A DNA stretch of 64,000 nt from Mycobacterium yunnanensis (GCF_025823185.1 NZ_JACKVK010000011.1:615-64614), one strand, 5' to 3'. Positions 8,778 through 23,194 are shown, counted from the first letter of the stretch. Program-made: numbers and translations. The notes: generated by a model from the sequence alone, not told the origin.

Positions 8778-10235
8778 ATGATGCTCGTGAACGCTCTCGA
8801 CGTCTCGCGATGGCAGTTCGGGATCACGACGGTCTACCACTTCGTCTTCGTGCCGCTGACCATCGGCCTGGCACCGTTGATCGCCGTCATGCAGACGGCC
8901 TGGGTGGTCACCGGAAACCTCTCCTGGTACCGGCTCACCAAGTTCTTCGGCAAGCTGTTCCTGATCAACTTCGCCCTCGGCGTCGCCACCGGGATCGTTC
9001 AAGAGTTTCAGTTCGGGATGAACTGGAGCGAGTACTCCCGCTTCGTCGGGGACGTGTTCGGCGCCCCGTTGGCCATGGAGGGTCTGGTCGCCTTCTTCTT
9101 CGAGTCGACCTTCATCGGGCTCTGGATCTTCGGCTGGACCCGACTGCCCCGGCTGGTGCACCTCGCCTGCATTTGGATCGTCGCGCTCGCGGTCAACGCC
9201 TCGGCGTTCTTCATCATCGCCGCCAACTCGTGGATGCAACACCCGGTCGGCGCCCGCTTCAACCCGGAGACCGGACGCGCCGAGCTGACCAGCATCGTCG
9301 CCCTGTTCACGAACAACACTGCGACGGCAGCGTTTTCGCACGCCGTCTTCGGCGCCTTCCTCACCGCGGGAACCTTCGTCGCGGCCGTCTGCTCGTGGTG
9401 GCTGGTTCGCGCCCGCGCGACCGAGGAGGCCCGCACGATGTACCGGCCAGCCACCATCCTCGGGTGCCTGGTGACACTGGCCGCAGCCGGTGGGCTGTTC
9501 CTCACCGGTGACGCGCAGGGCAAGCTGATGTTCCAGCAGCAGCCGATGAAGATGGCCTCGGCAGAGTCGTTGTGCCACACCCAGACCGATCCCGACTTCT
9601 CCATCCTCACCGTCGGCACCCACAACAATTGCGACGCCGTCGAGCACGTCATCGAGGTGCCCTACGTCCTGCCCTTCCTCGCCGAGGGCAAGTTCGACGG
9701 GGTGACGCTGGAGGGCGTCAAGGATCTGCAGCAGAGGTACGAGGCGACCTACGGTCCCGGCGACTACCGACCCAACCTGTTCGTGACCTACTGGTCGTTC
9801 CGGGCGATGATCGGCCTTCTCGCCGTCCCGGTGCTCTTCGCGTTGGTCGCGCTGTGGTCGACCCGGCGCGGTCGCATCCCGGATGAGCGGTGGTTCGCCA
9901 GGTTCGCCCTGCTGACCCTGCCGACACCGTTCCTGGCCAACAGTGCGGGCTGGGTGTTCACCGAAATGGGCAGACAGCCTTGGGTAGTGGTGCCCAACCC
10001 GACCGGAGACCAGATGATCCGGCTCACCGTCGGCCAGGGGGTCTCACCGCACTCCGCGGCGATGGTGCTGACGTCGCTGACGGTGTTCACCCTGCTCTAC
10101 GCCGCACTCGCCTGCATCTGGTTCTGGTTGATCCGACGGTACGTCGTCGAGGGGCCGCTGGAGCACGACGCCGAACCGGCGCCGCCCACACCCCCCGGAG
10201 ACGCCGACGTCGCACCGTTGTCGTTCGCGTACTAG
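8778..10235 (+). CDS. cydA: Cytochrome bd oxidase subunit I
   Basis: The protein has 485 residues. It is the quinol-oxidising subunit carrying hemes b558, b595 and d in the cytoplasmic membrane. The N-terminal heme-ligand region (SRWQFGITTVYHFVFVPLTIGL) and the conserved GWVFTEMGRQPW near 313-326 identify it. The quinol loop is of the short type. AGGAG stands just before ATG 8778, with a second ATG at 8781. It heads cydABDC. Cytochrome bd is the high-affinity terminal oxidase used under low oxygen or when the bcc-aa3 branch is inhibited. Confidence 0.97.
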   Translation: MMLVNALDVSRWQFGITTVYHFVFVPLTIGLAPLIAVMQTAWVVTGNLSWYRLTKFFGKLFLINFALGVATGIVQEFQFGMNWSEYSRFVGDVFGAPLAMEGLVAFFFESTFIGLWIFGWTRLPRLVHLACIWIVALAVNASAFFIIAANSWMQHPVGARFNPETGRAELTSIVALFTNNTATAAFSHAVFGAFLTAGTFVAAVCSWWLVRARATEEARTMYRPATILGCLVTLAAAGGLFLTGDAQGKLMFQQQPMKMASAESLCHTQTDPDFSILTVGTHNNCDAVEHVIEVPYVLPFLAEGKFDGVTLEGVKDLQQRYEATYGPGDYRPNLFVTYWSFRAMIGLLAVPVLFALVALWSTRRGRIPDERWFARFALLTLPTPFLANSAGWVFTEMGRQPWVVVPNPTGDQMIRLTVGQGVSPHSAAMVLTSLTVFTLLYAALACIWFWLIRRYVVEGPLEHDAEPAPPTPPGDADVAPLSFAY

Positions 10236-10244
10236 GAGGTCGAC

Positions 10245-11282
10245 ATGGGGCTAGTGGACTTCTGGTTCATCGCACTGGCGGCGTTGTTCGTCGGCTTCCT
10301 GCTGCTCGAAGGCTTCGACTTCGGCGTCGGAATGTTGATGGCCTTCTTCAAGAGGAGCGCACCGGCAGGCAGCGGCGAGCGGCACCAGCGCGCCGTCCTC
10401 AACACCATCGGGCCGGTCTGGGACGGCAACGAAGTCTGGCTGATCACCGCCGGAGGCGCCATGTTCGCGGCGTTCCCCGAGATGTACGCCACCGTGTTCT
10501 CCGGCCTGTACCTGCCGTTGCTGCTCATCCTGGTGTCGATGATCGTCCGCATCTGCGCCATCGAGTGGCGTGGCAAGGTCGACGACCCCAAGTGGCGCAC
10601 GTGGGCCGACGCGGCGATCGCCGTCGGCTCGTGGGTGCCCGCCGTGCTGTGGGGCGTCACCTTCGCCGCCCTGGTGCACGGGCTTCCGGTCAACGGAGAC
10701 AAGCAGATCGAACTGTCCGTCACCGACCTGCTCGCCCCGTACGTGCTGCTCGGCGGGCTCGCCACGGCCGGCTTGTTCGCCTTCCACGGCGCGGTGTTCG
10801 TCATGCTCAAGACCGCCGGAGCGGTGCGTGACGACGCGGTGCTCTTCGCCGCCCGACTGGCGCTGCCCGTGACCTTGGTCGTCGGCGTGTTCGGTGCGTG
10901 GACCCAGCTTGCCTACGGCAAGGACTGGACGTGGTTCGTGCTCGGCGTCGCGGTCGTCGCACAACTCACGGCGGTCATGCTGGTGTGGAGCCGCGGCGGT
11001 GACGGCTGGGCCTTCGCGTGCACGGCGACGGTCGTCGTCGCGGTGGTGGTCCTGTTGTTCGGGTCGCTCTACCCCAACCTGGTGCCTTCGACGCTCAACC
11101 CGGCCTGGAGCCTCGACGTCGGCAATGCCTCGTCGTCGCCCTACACCCTGACGGTCATGTCCTGGGCGGCGCTGATCTTCGCGCCGCTCGTGATCGCCTA
11201 CCAGGGTTGGACGTATTGGGTCTTCCGTCAACGCATCTCCGCCGAGCGGATCCCGGCGCCGATCGGACTGCGCCCGAGATGA
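10245..11282 (+). CDS. cydB: Cytochrome bd oxidase subunit II
   Basis: The protein has 345 residues. It is the partner of CydA, with about eight membrane helices. The family motif NTIGPVWDGNEVWLITAGGAMFAAFP is present near 50-75, and LLEGFDFGVGML near the N-terminus. AGGAGG lies before ATG 10245, 9 bases after the cydA stop. Its TGA overlaps the cydD start as ATGATG. Confidence 0.97.
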   Translation: MGLVDFWFIALAALFVGFLLLEGFDFGVGMLMAFFKRSAPAGSGERHQRAVLNTIGPVWDGNEVWLITAGGAMFAAFPEMYATVFSGLYLPLLLILVSMIVRICAIEWRGKVDDPKWRTWADAAIAVGSWVPAVLWGVTFAALVHGLPVNGDKQIELSVTDLLAPYVLLGGLATAGLFAFHGAVFVMLKTAGAVRDDAVLFAARLALPVTLVVGVFGAWTQLAYGKDWTWFVLGVAVVAQLTAVMLVWSRGGDGWAFACTATVVVAVVVLLFGSLYPNLVPSTLNPAWSLDVGNASSSPYTLTVMSWAALIFAPLVIAYQGWTYWVFRQRISAERIPAPIGLRPR

Positions 11283-12877
11283 TGCGCCACCTGGTGCTGA
11301 CCACCGGCTGCGGTGTGGTCATCACCGGCTCGGCCATCGCGGCCGCGGTGGTGTTGGCACACCTGGTGGCGGGTCTCATCACCGACCCGGCGTCCCGAAC
11401 CCTCGCACACTGCGCCGTCTCGCTGTGGGTTCTGGTGGCGCTGTGGACGATTCGAACGCTCGCCCAATGGGCTCAGGCCCGCGTCGGTCAGCGGGGCGCC
11501 ACCGCGGCGATCGCCGAGGAGAGTCGGCGACTGCTCGCGGGCGTGACGGCACTCTCGCCGCGCGACCTGGCGGCCCGGCGCGACGACGTGGCCACCCTGA
11601 GCACCCGGGGATTGGACGCCCTGCGGCCCTACTACACCCGCTATCTGCCCGCAGTCGTTCAGGCTGCCGTGCTGACCCCGGCCGCAGCGGCGACGATGGC
11701 GTTCTACGACCTGCAGGCCGCCGTCGTCGTCCTGATCGCCCTGCCCCTCGTTCCGCTGTTCATGGTGCTCATCGGGCTCGTCACCGCCGAGCGATCCGCG
11801 GCGGCCCTGACGGCGATGACCACACTGCAGTCGCGGCTCCTGGACCTCATCACCGGCATCCCGACCCTGCGGGCACTCGGGCGTGCCGACGGCGCACGAC
11901 GGCGCATCACCGAACTCGCCGACGCACACCGTCGTTCGACCATGGCGACCCTGAGGATCACCTTCCTCTCGTCGCTGGTGCTCGAGCTGATCGCCACCCT
12001 CGGCGTTGCCCTGGTCGCCGTCAGCGTCGGGCTGCGTCTGGTGTACGGGGAGATCGAGCTCAGCTCCGCCTTGACGGCGATACTGCTGGCCCCCGAGGTC
12101 TTCTGGCCGCTGCGGCGCGTCGGCGCGGAGTTCCACGCGGCGCGCGACGGACGGACTGCGCAAGAGAAGGCGGCCGCGCTGCTGGACGGCACCGCGCCAC
12201 CGGCCCACGGCACGCGTACCCCCTCGGGCACGTCGATCGCCATTCGCGATCTGAGCGTCACCGCGCGCAACGGTGACGCGCCGCATCGGTTGTCCGTCGA
12301 CGTGGAACCGGGCAGCGTGACCGTCTTGACCGGACCCAACGGGGCGGGAAAGTCGACCGCGTTGCACGCCGTGCTCGGTCTCACCGCGCCGACGACGGGT
12401 CGCGTCCTCGTCGGCGGCGTCGACGTCGGCGATCTCGACCCCGGGCAGTGGTGGAGCCACATCGCCTGGGTGCCGCAACGACCCGCCCTGATCCCCGGCA
12501 CCGTCGGCGAGAACCTGGAGCTCCTCGGACCCGTCGTCCACCTCGAGGAAGCTTGTCGGCGCAGCGGTTTCGACGAGGTCCTCGCGTCACTGCCGGACGG
12601 GCTGGACACCGTCATCGGTCGCGACGGGGCGGGGTTGTCCCTCGGCCAACGCCAGCGGCTCGCCCTGGCCCGCGCATTCGGCGCCCACCGGTCCGTCCTG
12701 CTACTCGACGAACCGACGGCCCACCTCGATCCCGAGCGGGAACGGTTGGTCCTTCAGTCGATCCGCGAGATCGCCCGCGACGGGGCGGCCGTGCTGGTGG
12801 TCGGGCACCGGGAGGCCGTACGCGCCGTCGGAGACCGCGTCGTCACCGTCGGAGGTGAGCACCATGTCGCGGCGTGA
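11279..12877 (+). CDS. cydD: Heterodimeric ABC exporter subunit for cytochrome bd assembly
   Basis: The protein has 532 residues from ATG 11279 (a second ATG is at 11282). The N-terminal six-helix exporter domain (about 1-310) is followed by a nucleotide-binding domain with Walker A GPNGAGKST, Q-loop WVPQRP, signature LSLGQRQRLALARAF and Walker B VLLLDEPTAHLD. CydDC is an exporter with heme and thiol roles in bd oxidase maturation. It overlaps cydB by four bases and cydC by about 14 bases. Confidence 0.94.
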   Translation: MMRHLVLTTGCGVVITGSAIAAAVVLAHLVAGLITDPASRTLAHCAVSLWVLVALWTIRTLAQWAQARVGQRGATAAIAEESRRLLAGVTALSPRDLAARRDDVATLSTRGLDALRPYYTRYLPAVVQAAVLTPAAAATMAFYDLQAAVVVLIALPLVPLFMVLIGLVTAERSAAALTAMTTLQSRLLDLITGIPTLRALGRADGARRRITELADAHRRSTMATLRITFLSSLVLELIATLGVALVAVSVGLRLVYGEIELSSALTAILLAPEVFWPLRRVGAEFHAARDGRTAQEKAAALLDGTAPPAHGTRTPSGTSIAIRDLSVTARNGDAPHRLSVDVEPGSVTVLTGPNGAGKSTALHAVLGLTAPTTGRVLVGGVDVGDLDPGQWWSHIAWVPQRPALIPGTVGENLELLGPVVHLEEACRRSGFDEVLASLPDGLDTVIGRDGAGLSLGQRQRLALARAFGAHRSVLLLDEPTAHLDPERERLVLQSIREIARDGAAVLVVGHREAVRAVGDRVVTVGGEHHVAA

Positions 12878-14372
12878 CCCGTTGCTCTCGGGTCTGGCAC
12901 TCTTGCGCCCCCGCCTGCCGCGACTGGCGCTGGCCGTGGCGTTCGGCGTGTTCGCGCTCGGCAGCGCACTGACGCTCGCGGGCGTCTCGGCCTGGCTCAT
13001 CGCCAGGGCGTGGCAGATGCCGCCCATCTTGGACCTGTCCGTCGCGGTCGTCGCCGTGCGCGCCCTCGGCATCTCCCGAGGGGTCCTGGGCTACTGCGAG
13101 CGCCTGGCGTCGCACGACACGGCTCTGCGCGCGGCCGGTACCGCCCGAGCCGAGCTGTACCGCGCCCTGGCCCACGGGCCCGTCGAGACCACGATGCGGC
13201 TGCCGCGAGGCGACATCGCCTCTCGTGTCGGGGATTCCGTCGACGACCTGTCCGACGTTCTGGTCCGCGCCGTGCTTCCGATCGCGGTCGCCGCCGTCCT
13301 GTCCACCGCATCCGTCGTCGTTATCGCCGTCATCTCGCCGACCGTAGCCGTCGTGCTGTTGGCCTGCCTGCTGGTGGCCGGCGTCGTCGCCCCCTTGGCG
13401 TCAGCCCGCGCCGCGGCTGCTGCCGAACGCGTTGCCACCGAGCATCATTCGGGCCGTGACACGGCCACGCTCCTGGCGCTGGACCACGCGCCCGAACTAC
13501 GGGTCGCGGGGCGCCTCGACGAGGTGGTGGCCGACGCGTCCCGTAGGCAGCGCGACTGGGGGGCCGCTGCCGACCGCGCCGCACTGCCGGCCGCCTTCGG
13601 TGCCGCCGCCCCCACTGCCGCAACGGCGGTCAGCGTGCTCGGCGCCGTCCTCGTCGCCATCGGTCTGGCTGGCCAGGTGGGCCCGACGACGCTGGCGATC
13701 CTGGTGCTGCTGCCGCTCTCGGCGTTCGAGGCCACCGCGGCACTGCCAGCTGCGGCCATCGCCCTCACCCGGGCCCGCATCGCCGCCGCGCGGCTGCTCG
13801 ACCTCACCGACGCCGAACCGGCGGGCAGGACCCGCCCCCGGGTGCACGTACCGGAGCTGCGCGACGGTGACCGCGTCGCCGTCGTCGGGGACAGCGGCAG
13901 CGGCAAGACCACGACCCTGATGGCCATCGCCGCCGAGCACCACGATCCGATGACCGCGGGGTTCTTCCCCGAGGACGCGCACCTCTTCGACACCACCGTC
14001 CGAGACAACCTGCTGGTGGCCCGTGGTGACGCGACCGACGACGAGCTGCGCGACGCCGTGGCGGCCGTCGGCCTGCAGGACTGGCTGGCAGAACTTCCGG
14101 ACGGGTTGGCCACGATCCTCACCGGGGGTGCCGCGGCGGTGTCGGCCGGGCAGCGGCGACGCTTGCTCCTGGCCCGCGCGCTCATCTGCGATCTACCCGT
14201 GATCCTCCTCGACGAGCCGACCGAACACCTCGACGCCGCCGACGCCGACCGCCTCCTGCGCGCGGTGCTGGCACCCGACGGGTTGTTCTCCCCCACCCGC
14301 ACCGTCGTCGTCGCCACGCATCACCTGCCCCACGGGGTGACCTGCCCGGTGCTCTACCCTCGGCAGACATGA
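12864..14372 (+). CDS. cydC: Heterodimeric ABC exporter subunit CydC, compact ATPase domain
   Basis: The protein has 502 residues. ATG 12864 is preferred over GTG 12855 because GGAGG sits 8 bases upstream of it. It has an exporter membrane domain (about 20-300), Walker A GDSGSGKTT, a degenerate signature VSAGQRRRLLLARAL and Walker B VILLDEPTEHLD. The stretch from Walker A to EDAHLFDTTV is only about 20 residues, roughly half the usual spacing, and no Q-loop glutamine is visible; the position reads FFPED. This may be the degenerate site of an asymmetric CydDC pair. Its stop overlaps the next gene as ATGA. Confidence 0.92.
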   Translation: MSRRDPLLSGLALLRPRLPRLALAVAFGVFALGSALTLAGVSAWLIARAWQMPPILDLSVAVVAVRALGISRGVLGYCERLASHDTALRAAGTARAELYRALAHGPVETTMRLPRGDIASRVGDSVDDLSDVLVRAVLPIAVAAVLSTASVVVIAVISPTVAVVLLACLLVAGVVAPLASARAAAAAERVATEHHSGRDTATLLALDHAPELRVAGRLDEVVADASRRQRDWGAAADRAALPAAFGAAAPTAATAVSVLGAVLVAIGLAGQVGPTTLAILVLLPLSAFEATAALPAAAIALTRARIAAARLLDLTDAEPAGRTRPRVHVPELRDGDRVAVVGDSGSGKTTTLMAIAAEHHDPMTAGFFPEDAHLFDTTVRDNLLVARGDATDDELRDAVAAVGLQDWLAELPDGLATILTGGAAAVSAGQRRRLLLARALICDLPVILLDEPTEHLDAADADRLLRAVLAPDGLFSPTRTVVVATHHLPHGVTCPVLYPRQT

Positions 14373-14764
14373 CGGGCCCCAGAAACGGAACGGGCACCGC
14401 GGCGCTCGCCGTCGCGGTGGCCGGCCTCGCCCTGTGCTGGTCGGTCCTCGGCGGTCTCGTCTGCGGCGTGGTGGCGTTGATCCTCGGCGGCGTCGGCCGG
14501 GCCCGAGCCACCCGCCGCGAGGCCGACAACGGTCCCGTCGCGGCCGCAGGAATGGCGCTCGGCACGGTGGCCGTCGTCGCATCGGTCGCGTTCGCCGTCA
14601 TCTGGGGGCTGGCCTGGCGGGATTCGGGCGGCGCGGCCTATGTGGACTGCGCGGTGAAGGCGGGCGACGACCGCGCCGCCGCCCAGGCCTGCACCGACGA
14701 GTGGGTCAACGGGCTGCAGGAGAAGTTCGGCGTCAGTCCGCGGCCGACTCGGGGAAGTACTTGA
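14369..14764 (+). CDS. DUF4190-like small membrane protein
   Basis: The protein has 131 residues with two membrane helices: AALAVAVAGLALCWSVLGGLVCGVVALILGGVG, then a loop with READNGPVAAAGMALGTVAVVASVAF. That is the DUF4190 helix-loop-helix pattern. A short extracytoplasmic tail has two cysteines (YVDCAVK and AQACTDEW). It is translationally coupled to cydC by ATGA. Its end overlaps the convergent tesB end by 32 bases. Function unknown. Confidence 0.78.
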   Translation: MTGPRNGTGTAALAVAVAGLALCWSVLGGLVCGVVALILGGVGRARATRREADNGPVAAAGMALGTVAVVASVAFAVIWGLAWRDSGGAAYVDCAVKAGDDRAAAQACTDEWVNGLQEKFGVSPRPTRGST

Positions 14765-15608
14765 CGATCCCCTCTTGGACGACGGTGGCCAGCAGCGTGC
14801 CGTCGCGGCCGAAGAAGTGGCCGGTGCCGAGCCCACGCGATGCCGCGGCCACGGGTGACGTCGTCGAGTAGAGCACCCAGTCGTCGAAGGCGACGGGACG
14901 GTGAAACCACACCGAGTGATTCATCGTCACCGCGAAGATGCGGTCGAAGCCCCACGACAGGCCGTGGGTGGTGATGATCGAGTCCAGCACCGTGGTGTCC
15001 GACGAATAGACCAGTGCCGCAGCGTGAATCACCGGGTCGTCGGGCATCGCACCCTTGGCGGTGAGCCACACCCGGTTGTGCGGCAACCGGTCACCCTTGT
15101 TGCGCATCACCCACGCCGGATCGTTGGTGTAGCGCCACTCGATGGGCTTGAGGGCCTCGACGAACAGCGGCACCGTCTCCTCGTAGCCGACGAGCAGTTC
15201 TTCGATGCTGGGCACCGACAACGGTTCGGCGACCGTCGGCGCTTCGACACCGTGGTCGAGGTTGCCGCGGCCACCGTCCATGTGCGACACCAACGCCGAG
15301 GCCAGCAGCACGTCGCCCTGTCGCACGTCGACCCGCCGGTTGGCGAAGCGACGCTCGTCTCGCAGCCGCACCACGTGGAACTCCAGGTCGCGCGAGGGGT
15401 CACCCCCGGCGACGAAGTGGACCGACAACGTGCTCGGTGGCAACCCGGTGCGCACCGTGCGGCTGGCCGCGACGAAGGCCTGAGCCATCATCTGCCCGCC
15501 GAACGTGCGAACCGGGTTCCGGCTCGGATGCGACCCGGTGAAGAGATCGTCGTCGACGCGGGTGAGATCGAGGACCGCGAGCAGTTCCTCGAGGTCGGAC
15601 GAGCTCAG
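14733..15608 (-). CDS. tesB: Acyl-CoA thioesterase II, probable CTG start
   Basis: The protein has 291 residues if it starts at CTG 15608. It hydrolyses fatty acyl-CoA to free acid and CoA. It has two hotdog domains: NPVRTFGGQMMAQAFVAA, HFVAGGDPSRDLEFHV, RRFANRRVDVRQ, then HAAALVYSSDTTVLDS, LSWGFDRIFAVTMNHSVWFHRP. The usual N-terminal segment (SSSDLEELLAVLDLTRVDDDLF) is encoded upstream of the first ATG (15491), yet no ATG, GTG or TTG precedes it in a plausible position. CTG 15608 overlaps the pyk stop as CTGA, and GAGGA lies 7 bases before it. It is coupled to pyk. Confidence 0.85.
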   Translation of the reverse strand: MSSSDLEELLAVLDLTRVDDDLFTGSHPSRNPVRTFGGQMMAQAFVAASRTVRTGLPPSTLSVHFVAGGDPSRDLEFHVVRLRDERRFANRRVDVRQGDVLLASALVSHMDGGRGNLDHGVEAPTVAEPLSVPSIEELLVGYEETVPLFVEALKPIEWRYTNDPAWVMRNKGDRLPHNRVWLTAKGAMPDDPVIHAAALVYSSDTTVLDSIITTHGLSWGFDRIFAVTMNHSVWFHRPVAFDDWVLYSTTSPVAAASRGLGTGHFFGRDGTLLATVVQEGIVKYFPESAAD

Positions 15609-17023
15609 TGGTCGTCCTCGCCGATCCGGTGCACGTGGATCATGTTGGTCGAACCGACCGTGCCGGGAGGTGCGCCGGCGACGATGACGACCAGGTCGCC
15701 CCGCCTGTACCGGCCCAACGCCAGCAGGGACTCGTCGACCTGACGGATCATGCCGTCGGTGGTCTGAATGTGGGGAACGATGAACGTCTCGGTGCCCCAG
15801 GTCAGGGCCAGCTGACTGCGCACCTCGGGCAGCGGCGTGAACGCCAGCAGCGGCAGCGGGGTGTGCAAACGCGCCAGACGCTTGAGCGTGTCACCGGACT
15901 GGGTGAAGGCCACCAACGCCTTGGCGTCGAGACGCTCGCCGATGTCGCGGGCGGCATAGGAGATGACGCCTCGCTTGGTGCGCGGCACGTGGGTCAACGG
16001 CGGTGCGGCCGTGGAATTCTCCTCGACGGCGGTGATGATGCGCGCCATGGTCTTGACGGCCTCGAGCGGGTACTTCCCTACCGAGGTCTCACCCGAGAGC
16101 ATTACGGCGTCGGCGCCGTCCAACACGGCGTTGGCGACGTCGGAGGCCTCGGCACGCGTCGGCCGGGAGTTCTCGATCATCGACTCGAGCATCTGGGTGG
16201 CGACGATGACGGGTTTGGCGTTCTCCCGAGCCATCTGGATGGTCCGCTTCTGCACCAGCGGCACTTCCTCCAGCGGCAGTTCGACGCCAAGGTCACCGCG
16301 GGCGACCATGATGGCGTCGAACGCCAGCACGATGGCCTCGAGATTGTCGATGGCCTCCGGCTTCTCGAGCTTGGCGATCACCGGGACACGGCGGCCCATC
16401 TGGTCCATCACCTCGTGCGCCAGCTCGATCTCCGCAGGCGAACGCACGAACGACATCGCCACCAGGTCGACGCCGAGGGCGAGGGCGAACTTGAGGTCCT
16501 CGATGTCCTTCTCGGACAGTGCGGGCACCGAGACGTTCATGCCGGGCAGCGACAGTCCCTTGTTGTTGCTGACCTTGCCACCTTCGGTGACGATGCAGAC
16601 GACGTCGTTGCCGTCGATCTCACTGACGGTGAGGCCGATGTTGCCGTCGTCGACCAGCAGGCGGTCGCCGACTGCGGCGTCCTTGGCCAGTTCCTTGTAG
16701 GTGGTCGACACCCGGTCGTGGGTTCCCTCGACGTCGTCGACGGTGATGCGCACGGTTTCACCGGCCAGCCACATCGTCGGCCCGTCGGCGAACCGGCCGA
16801 GGCGAATCTTGGGACCCTGCAGGTCGGCCATGATGCCGACGGCCCGTCCCGTCGCATCGGAGGCCGCGCGAACCCGCTTGTAGGCGATCTCGTGGTCGGC
16901 ATGGTCACCGTGGCTGAAGTTCAGCCGGGCGACGTCCATGCCCACGTCGACGAGCGCCTTGATCTGCTCCTCCGAGGAGGAAGCCGGTCCCAACGTACAG
17001 ACGATCTTTCCGCGTCTAGTCAC
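15605..17023 (-). CDS. pyk: Pyruvate kinase
   Basis: The protein has 472 residues. It converts phosphoenolpyruvate and ADP to pyruvate and ATP, the last step of glycolysis. TRRGKIVCTLGPAS starts the TIM barrel, ISNNKG-type NNKGLSLPG and IAKLEKPEA are present, and MVARGDLGVELP with IVATQMLESMIENSRPTRAE are the active-site segments. The C-terminal domain carries FTQSGDTLKRLAR. It starts at GTG 17023 with a TATATT -10 eight bases upstream, which suggests a leaderless transcript. tesB follows directly. Confidence 0.96.
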   Translation of the reverse strand: MTRRGKIVCTLGPASSSEEQIKALVDVGMDVARLNFSHGDHADHEIAYKRVRAASDATGRAVGIMADLQGPKIRLGRFADGPTMWLAGETVRITVDDVEGTHDRVSTTYKELAKDAAVGDRLLVDDGNIGLTVSEIDGNDVVCIVTEGGKVSNNKGLSLPGMNVSVPALSEKDIEDLKFALALGVDLVAMSFVRSPAEIELAHEVMDQMGRRVPVIAKLEKPEAIDNLEAIVLAFDAIMVARGDLGVELPLEEVPLVQKRTIQMARENAKPVIVATQMLESMIENSRPTRAEASDVANAVLDGADAVMLSGETSVGKYPLEAVKTMARIITAVEENSTAAPPLTHVPRTKRGVISYAARDIGERLDAKALVAFTQSGDTLKRLARLHTPLPLLAFTPLPEVRSQLALTWGTETFIVPHIQTTDGMIRQVDESLLALGRYRRGDLVVIVAGAPPGTVGSTNMIHVHRIGEDDH

Positions 17024-17031
17024 GTTGACTC

Positions 17032-17037
17032 AATATA
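17032..17037 (-). promoter_or_regulatory. Candidate -10 of pyk (TATATT)
   Basis: On the minus strand TATATT is separated by 8 bases from the pyk GTG. No Shine-Dalgarno sequence lies between, so transcription probably begins at or next to the start codon. Confidence 0.4.
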
Positions 17038-17061
17038 GTCGTGATCGATTCAGAAGACGAT

Positions 17062-18556
17062 TCAGACGGCGGCAAGTGGCAGCGCACCCGGCTTGACCGG
17101 GGCCGGAAGATCCGACTCGCCCATCAGATAGGCGTCGACGGCATGCGCAGCGCTGCGTCCCTCGGCGATCGCCCACACGATGAGCGACGCGCCGCGGTGC
17201 GCGTCGCCGCAGACGAAGACTCCCGGTGCGTCGGTCTGCCAGTCCGACCCACACGACAGCGCGCCACGTCCGTTCAGCCTTAGGCCGAGCTCGTCGAGCA
17301 GGGCCATGTGCTCGACGCCGTCGAACCCGATTGCCAGCAGGGCCAGCTCGCACGGGAGCTCGATCTCGGCACCCACCGGGGTGATCGAGCGTCGGCCGTC
17401 GGCGTCGCGCTCGACCTTGACCTCGGCGATGACGATCGAGACCAGGCGACCCTTGTCGTCACCGACGAAGCGCTGCACGGCGACCTCGTAGTGACGCGCC
17501 CCGCCCTCGGCGTGCGCGGGCGAGGTCCGCAGCACCAGCGGCCAGGTGGGCCAGGGCGAGCGGCTCTCGTCGCGCTGCCCGGGCGGCTCGGCGTTGTAGT
17601 CCAATTGGGTGACCGACGCCGCACCCTGGCGGTGCGCGGTGCCCAGACAGTCGGCTCCGGTGTCTCCGCCGCCGATGATCACGACGTGCTTGCCCGCCGC
17701 CGAGATGGGTGAGGGCCCGTCGCCCTCGCACTCCCTGTTCGCGGGCACCAGGTGCTCCATGGCGAAGTGGACGCCGTCGAGCTCGCGACCCTCCACCGGG
17801 TTGTCCCGCGAACGCAGCGCACCCACGGCCAGCACCACGGCGTCGTGCTGGCTTCGCAGCCGCTCCACCGACAGGTCGACCCCGACCTCGCAGTCGGTCA
17901 CGAAACGCGTTCCCTCAGCGCGCATTTGGGCCAACCGCTGGTCGAGCCCACTCTTCTCCAGCTTGTACTCCGGAATGCCGTAGCGCAGGAGTCCCCCGAT
18001 GCGGTCGTCACGCTCGTAGACGGTGACGTGGTGACCCGCGCGGGTGAGCTGTTGGGCCGCGGCCAAACCCGCCGGCCCCGAGCCGACGACCGCGACGCCC
18101 TTGCCCGTCGAGATGGCAGCGGGCTGCGGTTCGATCGTGCCGTCCATCCACGCCTGGTCGACGATGGACTGCTCGATGCGCTTGATCGTCACCGCGCCGC
18201 CGGTGTGACCCTCCGAGATCGACAGGACGCACGCCGCCTCGCACGGAGCCGGACACAACCGGCCGGTGAACTCCGGGAAGTTGTTCGTCGCGTGCAGCCG
18301 GTCGCTGGCCGCGTCCCATCGCCCGCGGCGCACCAGGTCATTCCACTCCGGGATCAGGTTGCCCAACGGACAACCGGCAGAACCGGAGTGACAGAACGGG
18401 ATTCCGCAATCCATGCACCGCCTGGCCTGCTGGGACACCTCGCCGGCGCGCTCGTGGGGATCCTGGCGCTCGTACACCTCGCGCCAGTCCCCCACCCGCT
18501 CGTCGACCGGCCGCTTGGCCGCCTCGACCTTGGGTATCCGCAAGAATCCGGTGGGG

Positions 18557-18564
<8 letters not shown>
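17062..18564 (-). CDS. gltD: Glutamate synthase (NADPH) small subunit
   Basis: The protein has 500 residues. It passes electrons from NADPH through FAD and iron-sulfur clusters to GltB. Two N-terminal cysteine groups (CMDCGIPFCHSGSAGCPLGN and CPAPCEAAC) bind 4Fe-4S clusters. FAD and NADPH Rossmann motifs are VVGSGPAGLAAAQ and VIIGGGDTGADC. The C-terminal GVFVCGDAHRGASLIVWAI closes the FAD site. It starts at GTG 18564, eight bases inside the gltB end. Confidence 0.96.
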
Positions 18565-23113
<4,549 letters not shown>

Positions 23114-23194
23114 CCGTGGCACCTCCGCAGTCCGAATTTACGAGTAAGGGACTGCAGCGGCCCAAGCCGCGAGTGTATCAGCGGGTGCGCGAAG

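Noticed and set aside
15608..17038. A 476-codon plus-strand open frame opposite pyruvate kinase
   Set aside because: It is the antisense shadow of pyk, a common effect of high-GC codon use, and has no recognisable domain.
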